A stretch of DNA of 64,000 nucleotides from Cryptomeria japonica (GCF_030272615.1 NC_081412.1:138016747-138080746), one strand, 5' to 3'; shown: positions 35,054 to 47,316, counted from the first letter of the stretch. Made by a program: numbers and translations. The notes: generated by a model not told the origin, from the sequence alone.

Positions 35054-35497
35054 CTAGATTCTGCTTGTGCCTCGCTTTGTTTGTTTTATTGAGAGCGAGT
35101 AACAGGCATTTTGGTAGAAACTTTCTATGACGAAGGGGACAAAATCCTCTTCGATATGTTGTTTGGGAGTTGGTGGTTCAAGTTGGGGTGTGTTGTAAGT
35201 GATGCACTCGTCGAGCAAGAATGCTGGATTGATCTTTCCTCCACGGTTTATGATTTGATTAAATGCGGATTTTTGACAATATGCCCTAGTCTTTAAAGGC
35301 TCTTTGTCAAATTTGTTGGATTTGTTTTGGATATAAGGTTTGACGTGATGAAGGAATGTTCGATGAGATTTGAAGAGTTGATGATTGATGTATAAAAATT
35401 TATTTCTTTTGATAAATTTGGAAAAAAATGGTTGTTGTTTCTTCAACATGGTGTTATGATAAATATTCTTTCTTCTTAGAATATGGGGATTAGTCAT
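35054..35497 (-). CDS. Leader ORF upstream of gag, unknown
   Basis: A 147-codon frame ends two bases before the gag ATG and is in a different frame. It is basic and aromatic-rich at the N-terminus (KKQQPFFSKFIKRNKFLY) with no domain I recognise. Some Tat elements have an extra ORF before gag, so it could be a remnant of one. It could equally be chance in a long leader. An overlapping plus-strand frame is not supported. Confidence 0.25.
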   Translation of the reverse strand: MTNPHILRRKNIYHNTMLKKQQPFFSKFIKRNKFLYINHQLFKSHRTFLHHVKPYIQNKSNKFDKEPLKTRAYCQKSAFNQIINRGGKINPAFLLDECITYNTPQLEPPTPKQHIEEDFVPFVIESFYQNACYSLSIKQTKRGTSRI

Positions 35498-35949
35498 GCA
35501 TAAATGATCAATGGTTTCCTTTGAATTTGTTTTGGATCCAGTTGATCTTGCTTTGAAAACTCAAGTTTTACTTTATCAAAGTGAAGGTTTAGATGCCCCC
35601 TCACGACAAAGCATGTCAAATGATATGGATAAAGTCTCCCGATATGGAAACTTGATTTGACAACCTGAGGTTTTAAACAAGTGTTTTTGAGATAAAATTT
35701 GTGAGATGATAAAGGACCTATTTGTCACTTGTGATGATGTTTCTTGATTTTGATAGGATAGATATGTTTTACCGCGCAACCAGTTTTGGATTTTTACAAC
35801 TTTTGTTTGACACAAATTTGCTCAAGAAACAGTTTTTAAAGCTCTATTTTTTATACTCTGGTTTGATGAAGATAAAGCTAATGAACAAAGGTTTCTAAAA
35901 ATGTCTTCCAAGTAAACAAAATTCTTCACTATTTTGCCCCTTGTTTTTC

Positions 35950-36310
35950 TAGGTTTGGTCATGCGCTAAAACAGAGACAGGGTGCGCTACAGAAATTTCT
36001 TCATGCGCTAAGTAAAAGACCACACACGCTAAGCTACCCCTAGCCACATGCTAATTGTTTTAGACTGCTAAAATTTGTTTTTTGTTTTGCTCAAAAAGTT
36101 TTACACTAATATGGGTCTGCTACGTGCTAACTGTTAAACCTTACACGCTATTTTTTGACTCCTACGCACTGGGCTATTTTTCAAATGCGCTAACTGTTTA
36201 ATGTTGTTTTAAAATTTTGGTAGAACGCTACTATTTTAACTGGATGCGCTAACTTGATGTTCTGATGTGCTAACAAATGTACCACACATGCTAAGAAGTT
36301 GCTCTCATGC
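35950..36310 (-). repeat. TAGCGCAT-type motif array, right, inner cluster
   Basis: On the minus strand tagcgcat, tagcacat, tagcgtgt and tagcatgt variants recur about 12 times at irregular spacing. Same motif as 10190-10640 but in the opposite orientation. Confidence 0.75.
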
Positions 36311-37849
36311 ACTTGACTGTCCTAATATTTTCCTTTGGTTGGTTTTTGTAATTATTGGATTTTTGTTATGATCTTTTCAGTGTTGATGGATGATTCTCTG
36401 AAGTAATAAATACAAACATAGCACCAAAGAGACAACCATTTTGCTTAATCTAACAAAAAGTGTATGTTCTACGAGGATGTGTTCAAATCCCCAATGTTTT
36501 AACAGGTTTGGATACAAAATAATACACTTAAGAAGAATCTTTATTCAAAGGTCATAAGTAATATCATAGCCCACTAGTCTCGATACTCCGTCAGCTCAAA
36601 CAACCATGTCACCCCCTAGAGGGTGCCCATTTTTTTTCCTTTTGCCAAAAATTAACTCAAAGTGAATTGCTTCACAATTGAGTAGTTATCTTGGGAGATA
36701 TATGGTGAGCAATCTTGGGGGCGGATTCTTCCCCATCCTTGCACTATGATATTACAAATATCTAGTTATTGACTCAGCTCAAGGTTTCTATTTCTATGGT
36801 TCATAATCAGGCTTCTTGTTCGGCCGTCAGTGATAAACTCCCCCAGGAGGCTTTCCAACCTTTAGAACAAAGGCTTTACATATCTCAAGGATACTGGGGG
36901 AAGACTAATCACTGTGCACAACTGTTGAAAAGGACTTTCATCTCTTTCCACTTTCAATTATAGTGGGTTGGAACACTTGGCGTCAAAGTCGTTTCCCACT
37001 TAGGTCGTTCCCTTCACACCGGTCATAAATGGTTTTAAGAGTTGATTTCAACTCCTCGGGAAGGTAGGCCTGATAAAGGATTTATTGCTTGAAATATAGA
37101 AATCTTTAAGAGTGGTCTAGATTTTTGATCACCCAGTTAAGGGGAGAGCATATTCCTTCCACTTTCAAGACAAGGCAAACAAGGTTCTTTTTAGCCTTCA
37201 AGACAATGATTTGCTAACTTCTACTTGGAGATGTTGCTCCAAAAAGCATGATGTTATTTTTAACCCTTTATAGCAAAGTGTGTATTTCTAAAACTTTTGT
37301 AAAACAAGCCTGGTCAACAAAAGTAAATCATGATTTTGATCAACAAAATTAAAGTCGATAGGGGAAAACTTTCCCTCTTTGCCTTGCACAAAATGAAGAT
37401 GAGGTTCTTTTACTTTGCAAAATGAAGTGAATCCTTTTAAACACCAAAGGATGGTGAGGTCCTTTTTAAAGCTATCTTTGCAAAAGGAAAGATTGTTTTG
37501 TTCTTTTTATAATCCAAATCGAGAATTTTCTCTCCTAGAAAAGCAAGAAAAATTGTTGTTGTGGTTCGTTTTACAGCCTAAATAAGGTGAGTTCGATTTT
37601 ATTTAACAAGAGTTAAATTTTTTTTTAAATTTTAACTAACTTAACTAAGTAAAAATCCAAACTATGTATAACTCTACAAATAACTAAGCTCATCCCTGTA
37701 ATAAGATGTTAGAAATCCTGCAAAACATCAACTCAAAATAGTTAGAAAGATTTTGGATTTGGTGGACGTCTACAAGTCTAACTTTTAAGTTCAGTTACAA
37801 TTTTATTTTATTTTGTTTTCTGTCGGTGATGTGCTATAGGACAAACTAT

Positions 37850-38060
37850 ACGCGCTACAGAATGGGTGAGATGCACTATCAAACAGACCCAATGCATTAA
37901 GCTATTTTTCAAAAGTGCTAAACTAGTTTCCGGGTGCACCACATTGTTTTTCTCCCATGTCGAGGCCTACAGGAAAATATTAGTGGGATGATGTGCTAAT
38001 TTAAAGGCTTCACGCGCTATATGATGGACCCAAGGTGTTGAACAGTAAGCGGGATGCGCT
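37850..38060 (-). repeat. TAGCGCAT-type motif array, right, outer cluster
   Basis: About seven variants (tagcgcat, tagcacat, tagcgcgt, tagtgcat) lie between the primer-binding site and the middle of the leader. Confidence 0.7.
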
Positions 38061-38150
38061 AGGGAATGTTTCCCACATGCCGATTCTTGTTTCCCGTGGA
38101 CCTGCAAAAGTGGTTAAATTCAAAAACTGATTTGATATATGGGGTCGGGA

Positions 38151-38166
38151 CCCACGGTGGGCACCA
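38151..38166 (-). other. Primer-binding site of the Tat element
   Basis: On the minus strand tggtgcccaccgtggg lies four bases inside the 5' LTR. This is the usual position and a near match to the TGGCGCCCACCGTGGGG form seen in many plant gypsy elements. I cannot name the tRNA. Confidence 0.75.
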
Positions 38167-38170
38167 GAAA

Positions 38171-39589
38171 TGTATGCGAGAAAAGTCGGTCGATAGAACT
38201 CAATATATGAAAAATGGAGTTCTAGGGAGCCTTGCTCACACACCCACAAGACTTCTTGGTGCAAGCTATGGAGTCATGAAGTATGGCTCAGCTTCCCAAG
38301 GTTGGTTCCATGGTTCTCTATCTCACAAGGTCCCTCAAACCAATGTCTTTGCTCTCAGATCACTGAGAAAAGTGGTTTAGGGATGACAAATGCAAGAACA
38401 AGGGATGCTTTTGTTGATTGTAAGATGAAATGCATCCTAAGATATGCATGATCCTATAAATGTAATAAACTAGTTTATAAGATGACAAGATTAGTAACAA
38501 GACTATCCTAGCATGATATACTGGTCTATGATTAAGCTAAATGATAAAGAAAATACTCTAAACATGCATATTTAGATTAATTCCTATTGAAAAGAGAGGC
38601 TAAACGATGAGCACAAAATGATATATTAAAACTTGGATGGATTTGAGTATAAGTGTGATGCTAAAGATTTGGATCTATCTAAATGGCTGACTGAGAGCTC
38701 TATTTATAGCAAAATAGGGCAATGGATGGTTAGGATTGAAAGAGTTAATCAAGGGCTGAGTTTGAAAGTTGGGAATCCATGTTTACAATTGGCACCAATG
38801 AAATGGTGACAATTGTCAACATAAGGTTGGTTGAGAGGAGATGTAAAAAGCATTAAATGCTTGAGAGGACCTCATGGTTACCCTAGGGGTTAAAGGTTAA
38901 GGTTAGGTTGGGGTTATCCAATGGATAAAGGTTTTACCCAAAGGATAAAGTCTTGTGCAAAAGATTAAGGATAACCATGGTCAAAGCAATAAATGCTTGA
39001 TGAGACCCTTGGGTTACATGGAGGTTGAGTTTAGGGAAATTCTTTAACCATGCTAGAGGGTTGAGTTAACCATTAATGGTTTGGGAGACTTTCAAAGTTA
39101 AGTGGTTGAAGCCTTTAAGGGTTTTCAAAGACTTTGAGGGTTTGAGAAGTGACCTCCCCTTGCTTAGGGATGTGACAAAGTTTAGGAGATGGGTTTAGGC
39201 TAATTGGAAGTGATTAGAAGAATCCAGAAAGGGTTAGAAATAGGGCTTAGGAGGCAAGTGGGAGGTGTAGGATTTTGCAAGTGGATGAAGGGATGATAGG
39301 ATTTAATTGAATAAAATGAATTTAATTCAATTTGGTTGCAATTGGGGAAATCAAATAAATTAGATTTATTCAATTTAGGATAACTATTTAATTAAAAAGT
39401 GGATAGGGGATTTAATTGAATAAAATGATTTATTCTATTAAATTGTAAAAGAGGTATAGTGAATTTAATTAAGTAATTTACTTAATTAAATAGAGGAATG
39501 TGGGTAATTGAATTAAATTGGATTTAGTTAAATAGAGAAATGAACATAAAATATTCATTTAGGAATATGGTCATTTTTATATGTCTACA
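38171..39589 (-). repeat. 5' LTR of the Tat element (1,419 bp)
   Basis: Starts TGTATGC and ends TCTACA on the plus strand and aligns throughout with 8183-9618. The A/T-rich end (39300-39589) is made of aattaaat-type repeats. Relative to the other copy a short piece near 39390 is missing. Confidence 0.9.
38700..38709 (-). promoter_or_regulatory. TATA box of the Tat 5' LTR
   Basis: The minus strand reads gctataaatagagctc, a good plant TATA box in the only GC-balanced part of the LTR. The same element stands at 8711-8720 in the 3' LTR and at 61471-61480 in the related plus-strand LTR, so it is conserved between families. Confidence 0.6.
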
Positions 39590-39594
39590 ATAGT
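39590..39594 (+). repeat. Target-site duplication ATAGT, right copy
   Basis: Matches 8178-8182 exactly. The interrupted LTR resumes after it. Confidence 0.92.
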
Positions 39595-40033
39595 ATGTGC
39601 TTAAACCGGTACTTAACTTGGCATAGTTGATGTTGATTTGAAGCAGTACATTGTATTGGATTTTCATAATCCATTTTGTAAGTCAGTGAGACTTCTATTT
39701 TGTAGATTGAGCAATAAGCTCTAGGTAGTTGGCCTTCCTACATGTGCAGGCCCCTCATTATAAGTAATATTTATTCATTGGCCAGTGAGTGAATATTGTG
39801 GGTCACAAATCCCACCGAGGTTTTTCCCACACCGGGTTTCCTCGTTAAAAATCTTGTGTTATGGTGTGTTTTCTATGTTGTCTTTATTATTCCTATTTAC
39901 TGCATTAATTCTTATTTACCAGTACACTATTTTGAAATGCAAAATACTTAATAAGGTTAAATATTATGTACACCGGTTAGATACTGATTCACCCCACCTC
40001 TCAGTATCTTTGGGACTATCATTAATCCTAACT
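39595..40033 (+). repeat. LTR, right copy, second part
   Basis: Matches the left LTR from about 2456 to 2900, including the caccccacctctcagtat region. The final base of the expected TAACA end is changed. It continues the copy begun at 7837. Confidence 0.85.
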
Positions 40034-41251
40034 ATTGCAACATCATCTCCTTAGTCTTCATAGTCCATCAGTAGTAAGTAAACCCAGTAGTAGTGAGTAG
40101 ATCAGTTAAGCAATAAGTAAACTGACAAGCAGTGAGTAGACCAGCAAGCAGTGAGTAGATCGGCAGAAGAGAGGTCCATCGGCTAAACAAAGAACATATA
40201 AGTATTCAGGAGGAAACCAGCTAGACACATTTTGATTGGTTCACTAGAAGAGTCTGTAATCGACAGACTGGTAACATTCATTTACATTCAACTAAATTGG
40301 GAGTCTTCTCCAGTCAACCAATGAACATATCAGCATGTTCGACTGTATTGAGAGTGATTCCTGCAATGTTTTCAGAGACATGATTTAAGGCATGATAATG
40401 GAATTTTGAAAGGAATGTTTTGGAGGAAAAGCTGGCGATAGACTTAAGGGTCAATAAATACACATATCTCATTCTTGAGATGGCTGTTGTCGAGGTGAAT
40501 GAAGATAATGTAAAAGTGGACTACAAAGCAAAGTTTAAGAGACTACAAAGCTGAGTGACAGAGGACTAGTAGAGTGGATTTTTCATAGAGTGGTGACTCA
40601 AGTGATAGAGGAATGACAGCGTGATATCCAAGGATCAGGAAATCGGCAGAAGGCAGAGTTGAGAGTACATTTAGGAATTCAGAGTTGTGTAGATCAGACA
40701 CAACTGATGCATACCTAGTATGATTCTCAGGTATGATTTGATCAGGCTAATGAGTAGCAATTTTAACAGATCATCCATCTGTTGCTTTCTAACAATTGTA
40801 ACATAAATCCCTTAACCGAGTAGACTTTAATAGGTCCCATTGTAAAAATCCCTTAACTGGGTGATGTCTTAATTGATGTTCTTAAGTCCTCTAACCAGGA
40901 TACCCTTAAAAGGGTAAAGGCACTAACAGACCTTGAACAAAATCCCTTAATAGGGTGGCACCTTACAGTGTCTTTGTAATCTCCTAACAGGGATGGCTCT
41001 TAATCGGGCATACTCCAGAAGAGTACAATTTTTTTGAGTTCCTACTCACACTGTGGTTTTCTCCCTATTGGGTTTCCATGAGATAAATCTATGTGTCATT
41101 GTGTATCTTTTAATGTATGCATAATCTTCTGCAGTAAATGTTTACATTGATTAATGGTAAATTAGTTCAAACTTAAAGTAAAATTTTTAATTAGTTAAAT
41201 CTGGAAAAGTGTTGATTCACCCCTCCCCTCTCAGCACCAATTGGGACTAAC
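40034..41251 (+). repeat. Truncated LTR of another copia-type element
   Basis: The stretch ends ...ctctcagcaccaattgggactaaca at about 41251, the same kind of LTR end as the neighbours. It contains several cccttaa(c/t)(c/a)gggt motifs between 40810 and 41020. No TG start or primer-binding site is found, so it is a broken 3' or solo LTR. No gene is visible. Confidence 0.45.
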
Positions 41252-42071
41252 ACCTCCAACCTGGAATTAGGAGTGATGGTAATGACAAATTTGGAGTAGA
41301 GAAAAATCCAAAATCCAATCCACAAGCGTTCCCAATTCAAAATACAAGCAAGAACTCCAAAATCATAGAAAACCAATTTCAGAAGCTAACCCGACAACAT
41401 TCCTAGAAAGCCCAATAAATAGAAAAATTAAAACAAAACTATAGGAAAACATCGGCCAATAGAAATATTCCTAGAAACTATATATATATATATATATATA
41501 ATTTACTTACCCCAATTAATTCATCCAATAACAAGGCAGGGTAGGCACATTTTATAATATTTAATTAACCAAGAGAGGGTAAAAGACAAATTAATAAAAT
41601 CATAAATCAAAACCCAATAAATAAATAACAAGCCATGGGTAATGTTATTTATTCACCCACTTAAATATTAAAGCCTTGAACCATACAACATTAATTAATT
41701 TAATAACAATAATTAGATAAATAGTAATAATAAATGAATAATAAACAATATTAAATCTAAAAGGCTCATTTAAATAAATAAATAAATAAAAATAAACATT
41801 AATTCCCAATAAATAAATATCAATAAATAAGCAAATAAATATTAGAGTCTCACATCACAGTAATATTAAATCAACAAATAAATATAAAATAAAGCATCGA
41901 ACAAAAAAACCACATTAATTTAATTTAATTATTTGATAAACTATACAATCAATCTAATTATTAATTTAATAAATAACATGCTCACAAGATAACCCGAAAA
42001 GGGTCCAATCACAACCACAAGACAATCTTAACCACTTACTTGTGCCACAACACAAAACTAACAAGGTGAAC
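41252..42071. other. AT-rich filler
   Basis: Low-complexity aataaataaata and aattaattaa runs and a TA repeat at 41480-41502. No gene or element end is recognised. Confidence 0.5.
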
Positions 42072-43012
42072 TATTGGCAATTGACACTCATCTAGTGGCT
42101 TTTGATGGTTGATTATTGGTTTAGGGTTGTCATTGATAGCAACTCTTCTCGAGATTCCTATCCGGTAATTGTGGATCTTTATTTCCAGAAGAGGATGTCA
42201 ATTGGTAGTCAGTTAACTAGTATTTCAGGTTGAACAAAACAATTTTCATCTGGAAGCTTTCTGGTGGTTGCAGTGCATTGAATCATGTATGGTTTGATTG
42301 GGCCGACATAGAAACATCATTTTATTGTTGTTTTGGTGATCCAGTCAAGTTGACATATGACTACATGTTACATTAGTAGGCTGACATGATAAATGATCTT
42401 TTTTGTGACTGCAGATATATAAGACTAGTGTAGATGATCTTTTTGATGGTTGGTATGATTGTATGCGAGTGAGTGGTGATCGAGAATCCCTTTTGGTGCA
42501 GTTTCACGTGCGCATTCTTGATCCGATAGCTAACTAAGACAGTTAATAGAGGTGCAAATAGAGCAGAATAGCAGAGGTGATCCAATCAGTATATTTGGCA
42601 CTTAACTAGAACTCATCTAAGTATTGTATATGCTATTTTGGAGTTCATTTGTTGTAATTCATCATTGTAATTAATTAGTAAGACAGTGAGCCTTTCGGGG
42701 TTGTAGCCCTTATTGTATTTGAGCAGTGAGCTCTAGGTAATGTCCCTGAATGTTTATGCATTCCCCATATTGTAATATTGTTTTTCTACTAGCCATAGTG
42801 GAACAATATTGTGGGTTCAAATCCTATCATGGTTTTTCCGATTTGGGTTTCCATGTAAAAACCCGGTGTTATAATTTTATGGTTGATTTTTTTATGTTCA
42901 TGCATTTTAGGTTCTTGTTTATTCTTTTGGTGGTTTAAAGTTAATTCTGAAAATTTGCTAACTGGTAGATCATTGATTCACCCCCCCCTCTCAGTGATCC
43001 CTGATTCCAACA
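42072..43012 (+). mobile_element. Solo LTR (941 bp), copia-type
   Basis: The duplication TGAAC occurs at 42067-42071 and 43013-43017. Between them the sequence starts TATTGGC (TG changed to TA) and ends ...attccaaca, with the cccccccctctcag tract and the gagcagtgagctctaggta module near 42720. No internal region or second LTR exists, so recombination between LTRs removed the body. Confidence 0.8.
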
Positions 43013-45040
43013 TGAACAACTTAAGCCTAGATTATGAGAGGGAAACACATGCCATCTCTGACAACTTGTCATTAGGATAAGCCACGCTCAGACCTGTGAA
43101 ACCAGGTGGAGTTGATGTCTAGTACCTGCAAACCTATAATCACCACTAAACACAATACAACATATATATGATATATGTACATCATAAATGATTAGACAAG
43201 TGATAGAGGATCGAAATGCCATCTCATGCTCACAATGAGTGTCAAGACATTGGCTCTAATCATGAATACACTAGAAGACAGTCACATACACGACAATATC
43301 AAATCATTCATAATGATCATAGAATAGGTTTAGCATAGCGAAGTTATCATCAAAATCCCATAAGAAATATGATTTAACATGAATAATGAGAACATATAAA
43401 CCATCAAATATAGGTCCATCGTCAATATAGTTTAAAATGTATCAATCATCCATATGAATCATCAAATAGCATATGTCCATATAAAGTGTCTAACATCAAA
43501 TAACATCATTAGGGGTAAATATAGAGTCATAATTAATCATAAAAGCATCAATCACATGTTTGAATAGGTCTATCAATGCATGTGTCAAAACACAAATCTA
43601 GGAGGGACACTACATAACCAATCAGTTTGCAATTATATTACCCCCCTTTGAATGTAAAAACATTCACCCTGTTTGGCTTTCACATGTGACTAAGTTTTTA
43701 CCTTGTTCCATTTACCTGATACCTTTCATGAAAATATACACTTAATTGAAAATATTTTTACGCAACATTACATCCCTTTGCCAGATAAACAAGTGACTAT
43801 TTGAAAATGAAAGAAGCCCTTTAATCCTCAAGATGATTTTTCTCATGAGTGAAAAATATTTGTTTCTGCACATTACCGTTGTAAGGATATCCCCTTTATT
43901 TAACTTGTTAACACTCATTTGAAATACATATGAACATTTGGAGTGTCCAGTAAAGTCAAATTTTTAATAGTTTTCCCTCAAAATATTACTATTCATGTTC
44001 TACCATGTTTGACATTTTGCCAAATATTTGGCACACACCTTCTACTCTTTACATATCACAATCTAGATTTTATCCTTCTATTTTTTTTTAGTAACACACT
44101 TTTATAATGAGATCTTCCACCATAATTTGAATCCCAAACACCAAAACTGCAACAAATCGCCTTTGCCAAATCACATTTCATCAATACCATCATTAAGAGC
44201 TTCAATGAACTCCTTAGTACCAAACCCTACAATACACAAATTAAATCTAGCAATTGAAATCCTCATTCCTTGCATTTTAGTAATTCATGCCCATGGTTTT
44301 TCCAAACACATAGTTATTCATTGCACAATGGAAATTTGTGCCCTCCTCAATGCTACACATGGAAACAAAAATTTAAAAATATGCAAACAAACATTAAGGA
44401 AATCATAGCACTTTTGAAACATTAATTTTGTCTTTATAAACTAAGTTGGAAAATCATAGTAAACAAAGTGTAAACTATAAACACACAAACTTTAAACACC
44501 CAAGATATATTTTTTATTTTTGGAAACAAACAAGTATAATTGTGCCCTCCTTAATGCGACATAGGCATAATTGTGCCCTCCTTAATGCACCCAAGATATG
44601 TAGTCAAAGTGGGCAACATAGGCATATTTATCAATGTGTAGATAGTAAAATTTTTCAGAATTCACCAATTAAGTGCATTGAAAATATATCATATCTAATT
44701 TTGGGGATTTGTAACCAGGCAAATGCACTTACCTATGACACATGAGAATGATCACCAATCTATTTTACATGATGATTAGTAGGTTGCAAAATATCATTCT
44801 CCAAAGTAAGTCATGTAAGGAGATTTGGAAAGGGTGCTTCTTAGGGTACCGTTGCAAATGAAAAATATAATGACACTTTAAATTGGAAAAAAATTGAAGG
44901 TGCCACCAAGATGAATTCTAATTTAAATGTATTCTTACTCAATATGTTGTAATCTACTTATCAAAAAAGAATATAGATAATTTTATCTATATAAGCTAAA
45001 ATCTTTCCATAAAACATAGCTAAAATATTAAAAAAATAAA
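43013..45040. other. No recognised gene
   Basis: AT-rich sequence with only short frames. Two near-identical phrases (ataattgtgccctccttaatgc at about 44537 and 44566) show a small local duplication. I see no domain, LTR end or RNA gene. Confidence 0.45.
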
Positions 45041-45049
45041 TTTGTAATT

Positions 45050-45780
45050 TTCTTCATGAAATACCTAGGTCCCTATATATCATTTTTATTTAAGACAACC
45101 ACCTCCTCATTCATGGTCACTTTCCAATAATCTATATCATTTGAGCAAATATCCTCCTTTGTAGTCCTAGGCTCATCAATTTTAGTAATAAAAAATACAT
45201 ATCTAATTAGGAGGATTATACATATTTTTTATGTTTGTTTTGATTAGGCCCCCTTGATAGCTAAGTTCCTCCACTTTAGAATGTGCTTTAAACTATTTGA
45301 TCTCTCCTCTTTAGATCTCTAATGGGATTCAAGTTCAACTTTCCTGGTATTTCATAGTAGCTGAACTACATCTTTCTTTCCATCCTTTCCTAGTTGTAAA
45401 ACAATGAAAGAAGGCTTAACTTCTTTAAATATATTGATTCTAATATAAAAAATACATTGATCGTAGGACCATGAAGCTTGTATCTTTTCACACCAACACT
45501 ACAACTAATTAAGATACAATTTACAACCTTGTTCTTAAACTTTTACTTCTCCTTAGGTATAGGAGCATATATGTCTCACAACTTTAAACTCTAAGATGTC
45601 TCAAAGACTCATGTTTACCTAACCACACCTCCATAGGTGTCTTATGAATACAAGTTTATGTAGAACACCTATTTACTATGTAACAAGTTGTAGCAACTAC
45701 TTATTCTCAAAAAATCTATTCTAATTGGCTCCAGTAAGAATATTCCAATCCCTCTCCATCAATGACATGTAACTCCTTTT
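45050..45780 (-). pseudogene. Copia integrase and linker relic
   Basis: The minus strand reads, in changing frames, copia blocks from the end of the integrase core: KTPMEVWLGKHESLRHLRV (45645-45590), AHIPKEK-like and a KVVNCI...SVGVKRYKLHGP block (about 45540-45460), then EPRTTKEDICSNDIDYWK and MNEEVVVLNKND (45180-45090), which lead towards reverse transcriptase in intact elements. Stops and frameshifts are dense. It is much older than the copia element at 47317. Confidence 0.75.
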
Positions 45781-45789
45781 GTTCTTGAA

Positions 45790-46760
45790 CACACCTTAGG
45801 ACTAAGGAGGGGATGAATAAGTTTGGACCTAATACTTAAACTTTACTACTTAATCCACAAACTCTTTAACCTTATCCTTATTAGCAACAATAAAAGATAT
45901 AACAATAAAACACCATGCATAGGAGAACACCAGATTTACATGGAAAACCCAAATAGGGAAAAATCACAATGAGAGTCAACTCACAATATATAAAATTATC
46001 ACAATATAGTGTTATACTCACTACTAAGGAAGAAAACTACTCCACAAAGGACTTCCAAGATAGAGCACACAACCCTAGGGAAGATATAAAGCTACAATAT
46101 GAAGATCACTTCTCTAGAATAGGAAACAATAAATACATGAATTAGCAACAAGTAGGCCTTCAAAAATACAACCTTTGACAATCTCCAAACATGATGTTGT
46201 CCTTGAACCTCTGTCTCAAGCAACAAACTCCATAAAAATCACCACACACTAACATTGTCACAAATTACCTCTACAAATGATATACTTGTAAGGAAGATAA
46301 GTAGTAGAATAACTTCCTACACTAACCTTGAGAGGAGGGTAATGAAAAACTTTTATAGATCACTACAACTACTACATAAACTTAACAAAAATGAACATAA
46401 TATCATGCATACCACAACACAATGATTTACATGGGGAAAACCCTTTCAAGAGAAAAACCCCACACTCCAAAAGTAGCTCAATATACTATTCAACAATCAA
46501 TATAGATTATAACATACTTGCAGAGAAAGCTATTCATAGGAGTACCACTAGTCAAAGGTTTAGAGGTAACTCAATAGCCATAAGACTCTTACAAACAACC
46601 TCTATCTCAAGAACCTCATATATAGGAGATACAATACAATAAATCATCAAACGGTATTACAAAACCATGAGCTAAAACCACCCAATAGAGTAGAGCCAAC
46701 CAAATCTCCATTCTAGATGCCCTATGATGTGTCAAAACACACATCACCACATGTTCCTCC
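45790..46760 (-). repeat. Two degraded LTR ends, minus strand
   Basis: On the minus strand two blocks carry gggttttcc(c)catgtaaat followed by a pyrimidine-rich tail (near 45950 and 46430), the order seen near the ends of the other copia LTRs. They are probably truncated LTRs. Boundaries are not clear. Confidence 0.4.
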
Positions 46761-47316
46761 CTTTTATAGCTTATTTATGTGTTCGATGCTTTTTATATTT
46801 TCTATTTCAGTAGTCCAAACTTTCGGAGGCCATAACTTGTGAACCAGGTGTTCGATTGATGAACCGTTTGATGCCCCCAAAAGATCACAAAGTGCTTTAT
46901 CATATCATAACCCACTATATCAGTTATGCCCACTTTTCAAGGCATTTTGGAGATTCTAAAGTCATCAAAATTAAATTTAAACCTTTCATTGCACCTTCCA
47001 AAAATAAAAAACTTTGATATCTTCAAAACTAGCTATGATCTTGCAATGAAAATTTATCGGCATGCTCATCCATCCAATCTGAAGCTTTGGGGAGAATTTT
47101 GCACCATTTCATGTTAAAACAAAAAATTACTCTAAATAGTAACCTCATGTAAATGAAAGGTTGAGAAACCATTTTCCCAACAATACTCATGTATGCACAA
47201 ATCACCCCTTTCCACACTTATACTCCTCTCCATCATCATCAATATGATCTTGTATATATACTATCTTCTTCATTCCAAATATCAATTAGGTGGGCCATTA
47301 TAAAAGGATGGGTATA
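46761..47316. other. Flank of the copia element
   Basis: No gene is recognised. The last five bases, GTATA, are the left target duplication. Confidence 0.5.
47312..47316 (+). repeat. Target-site duplication GTATA, left copy
   Basis: Matches 54565-54569 and flanks the copia element exactly. Confidence 0.92.

Larger units (their letters stand above)
35500..38150 (-). other. Long leader of the Tat element
   Basis: About 2.6 kb between primer-binding site and gag with no supported gene. Two clusters of TAGCGCAT-type motifs (35950-36310 and 37850-38060, minus orientation) flank a middle part without them. A T-rich stretch lies at 37611-37640. Confidence 0.65.
8183..39589 (-). mobile_element. Tat-type Ty3/Gypsy retrotransposon with antisense ORF and nested LARD
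   Basis: Two LTRs of about 1.4 kb (8183-9618 and 38171-39589) in direct orientation are flanked by ATAGT. The primer-binding site lies inside the right LTR and the purine tract inside the left, so the element runs on the minus strand. In order it encodes gag, aspartic protease, reverse transcriptase, RNase H, a second RNase H with an NNVAEYEAL motif, and integrase. The second RNase H is the hallmark of the Tat clade (which includes Ogre and Retand). Without the 13.1-kb LARD and its duplication it is about 18.3 kb. Every domain has stops. By eye the LTRs differ at several percent of sites, so it is older than the LARD. Confidence 0.9.
2029..40033 (+). mobile_element. Non-autonomous copia-type element, interrupted in its 3' LTR
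   Basis: Two related LTRs (2029-2900, and 7837-8182 continuing at 39595-40033) flank an internal region of about 4.9 kb with a Met-type primer-binding site, a gag-like ORF and a large unknown ORF. No protease, integrase or reverse transcriptase reading frame is visible. The Tat gypsy element (8183-39589) is inserted in the right LTR, and cutting it out with one copy of ATAGT restores the alignment to the left LTR. Because a polypurine tract and a related relic precede the left LTR, that LTR may be shared by two tandem bodies. Movement would need enzymes from elsewhere. Confidence 0.75.

Noticed and set aside
41480-41502. TA microsatellite as a promoter
   Set aside because: A plain dinucleotide repeat in AT-rich filler with no gene nearby.
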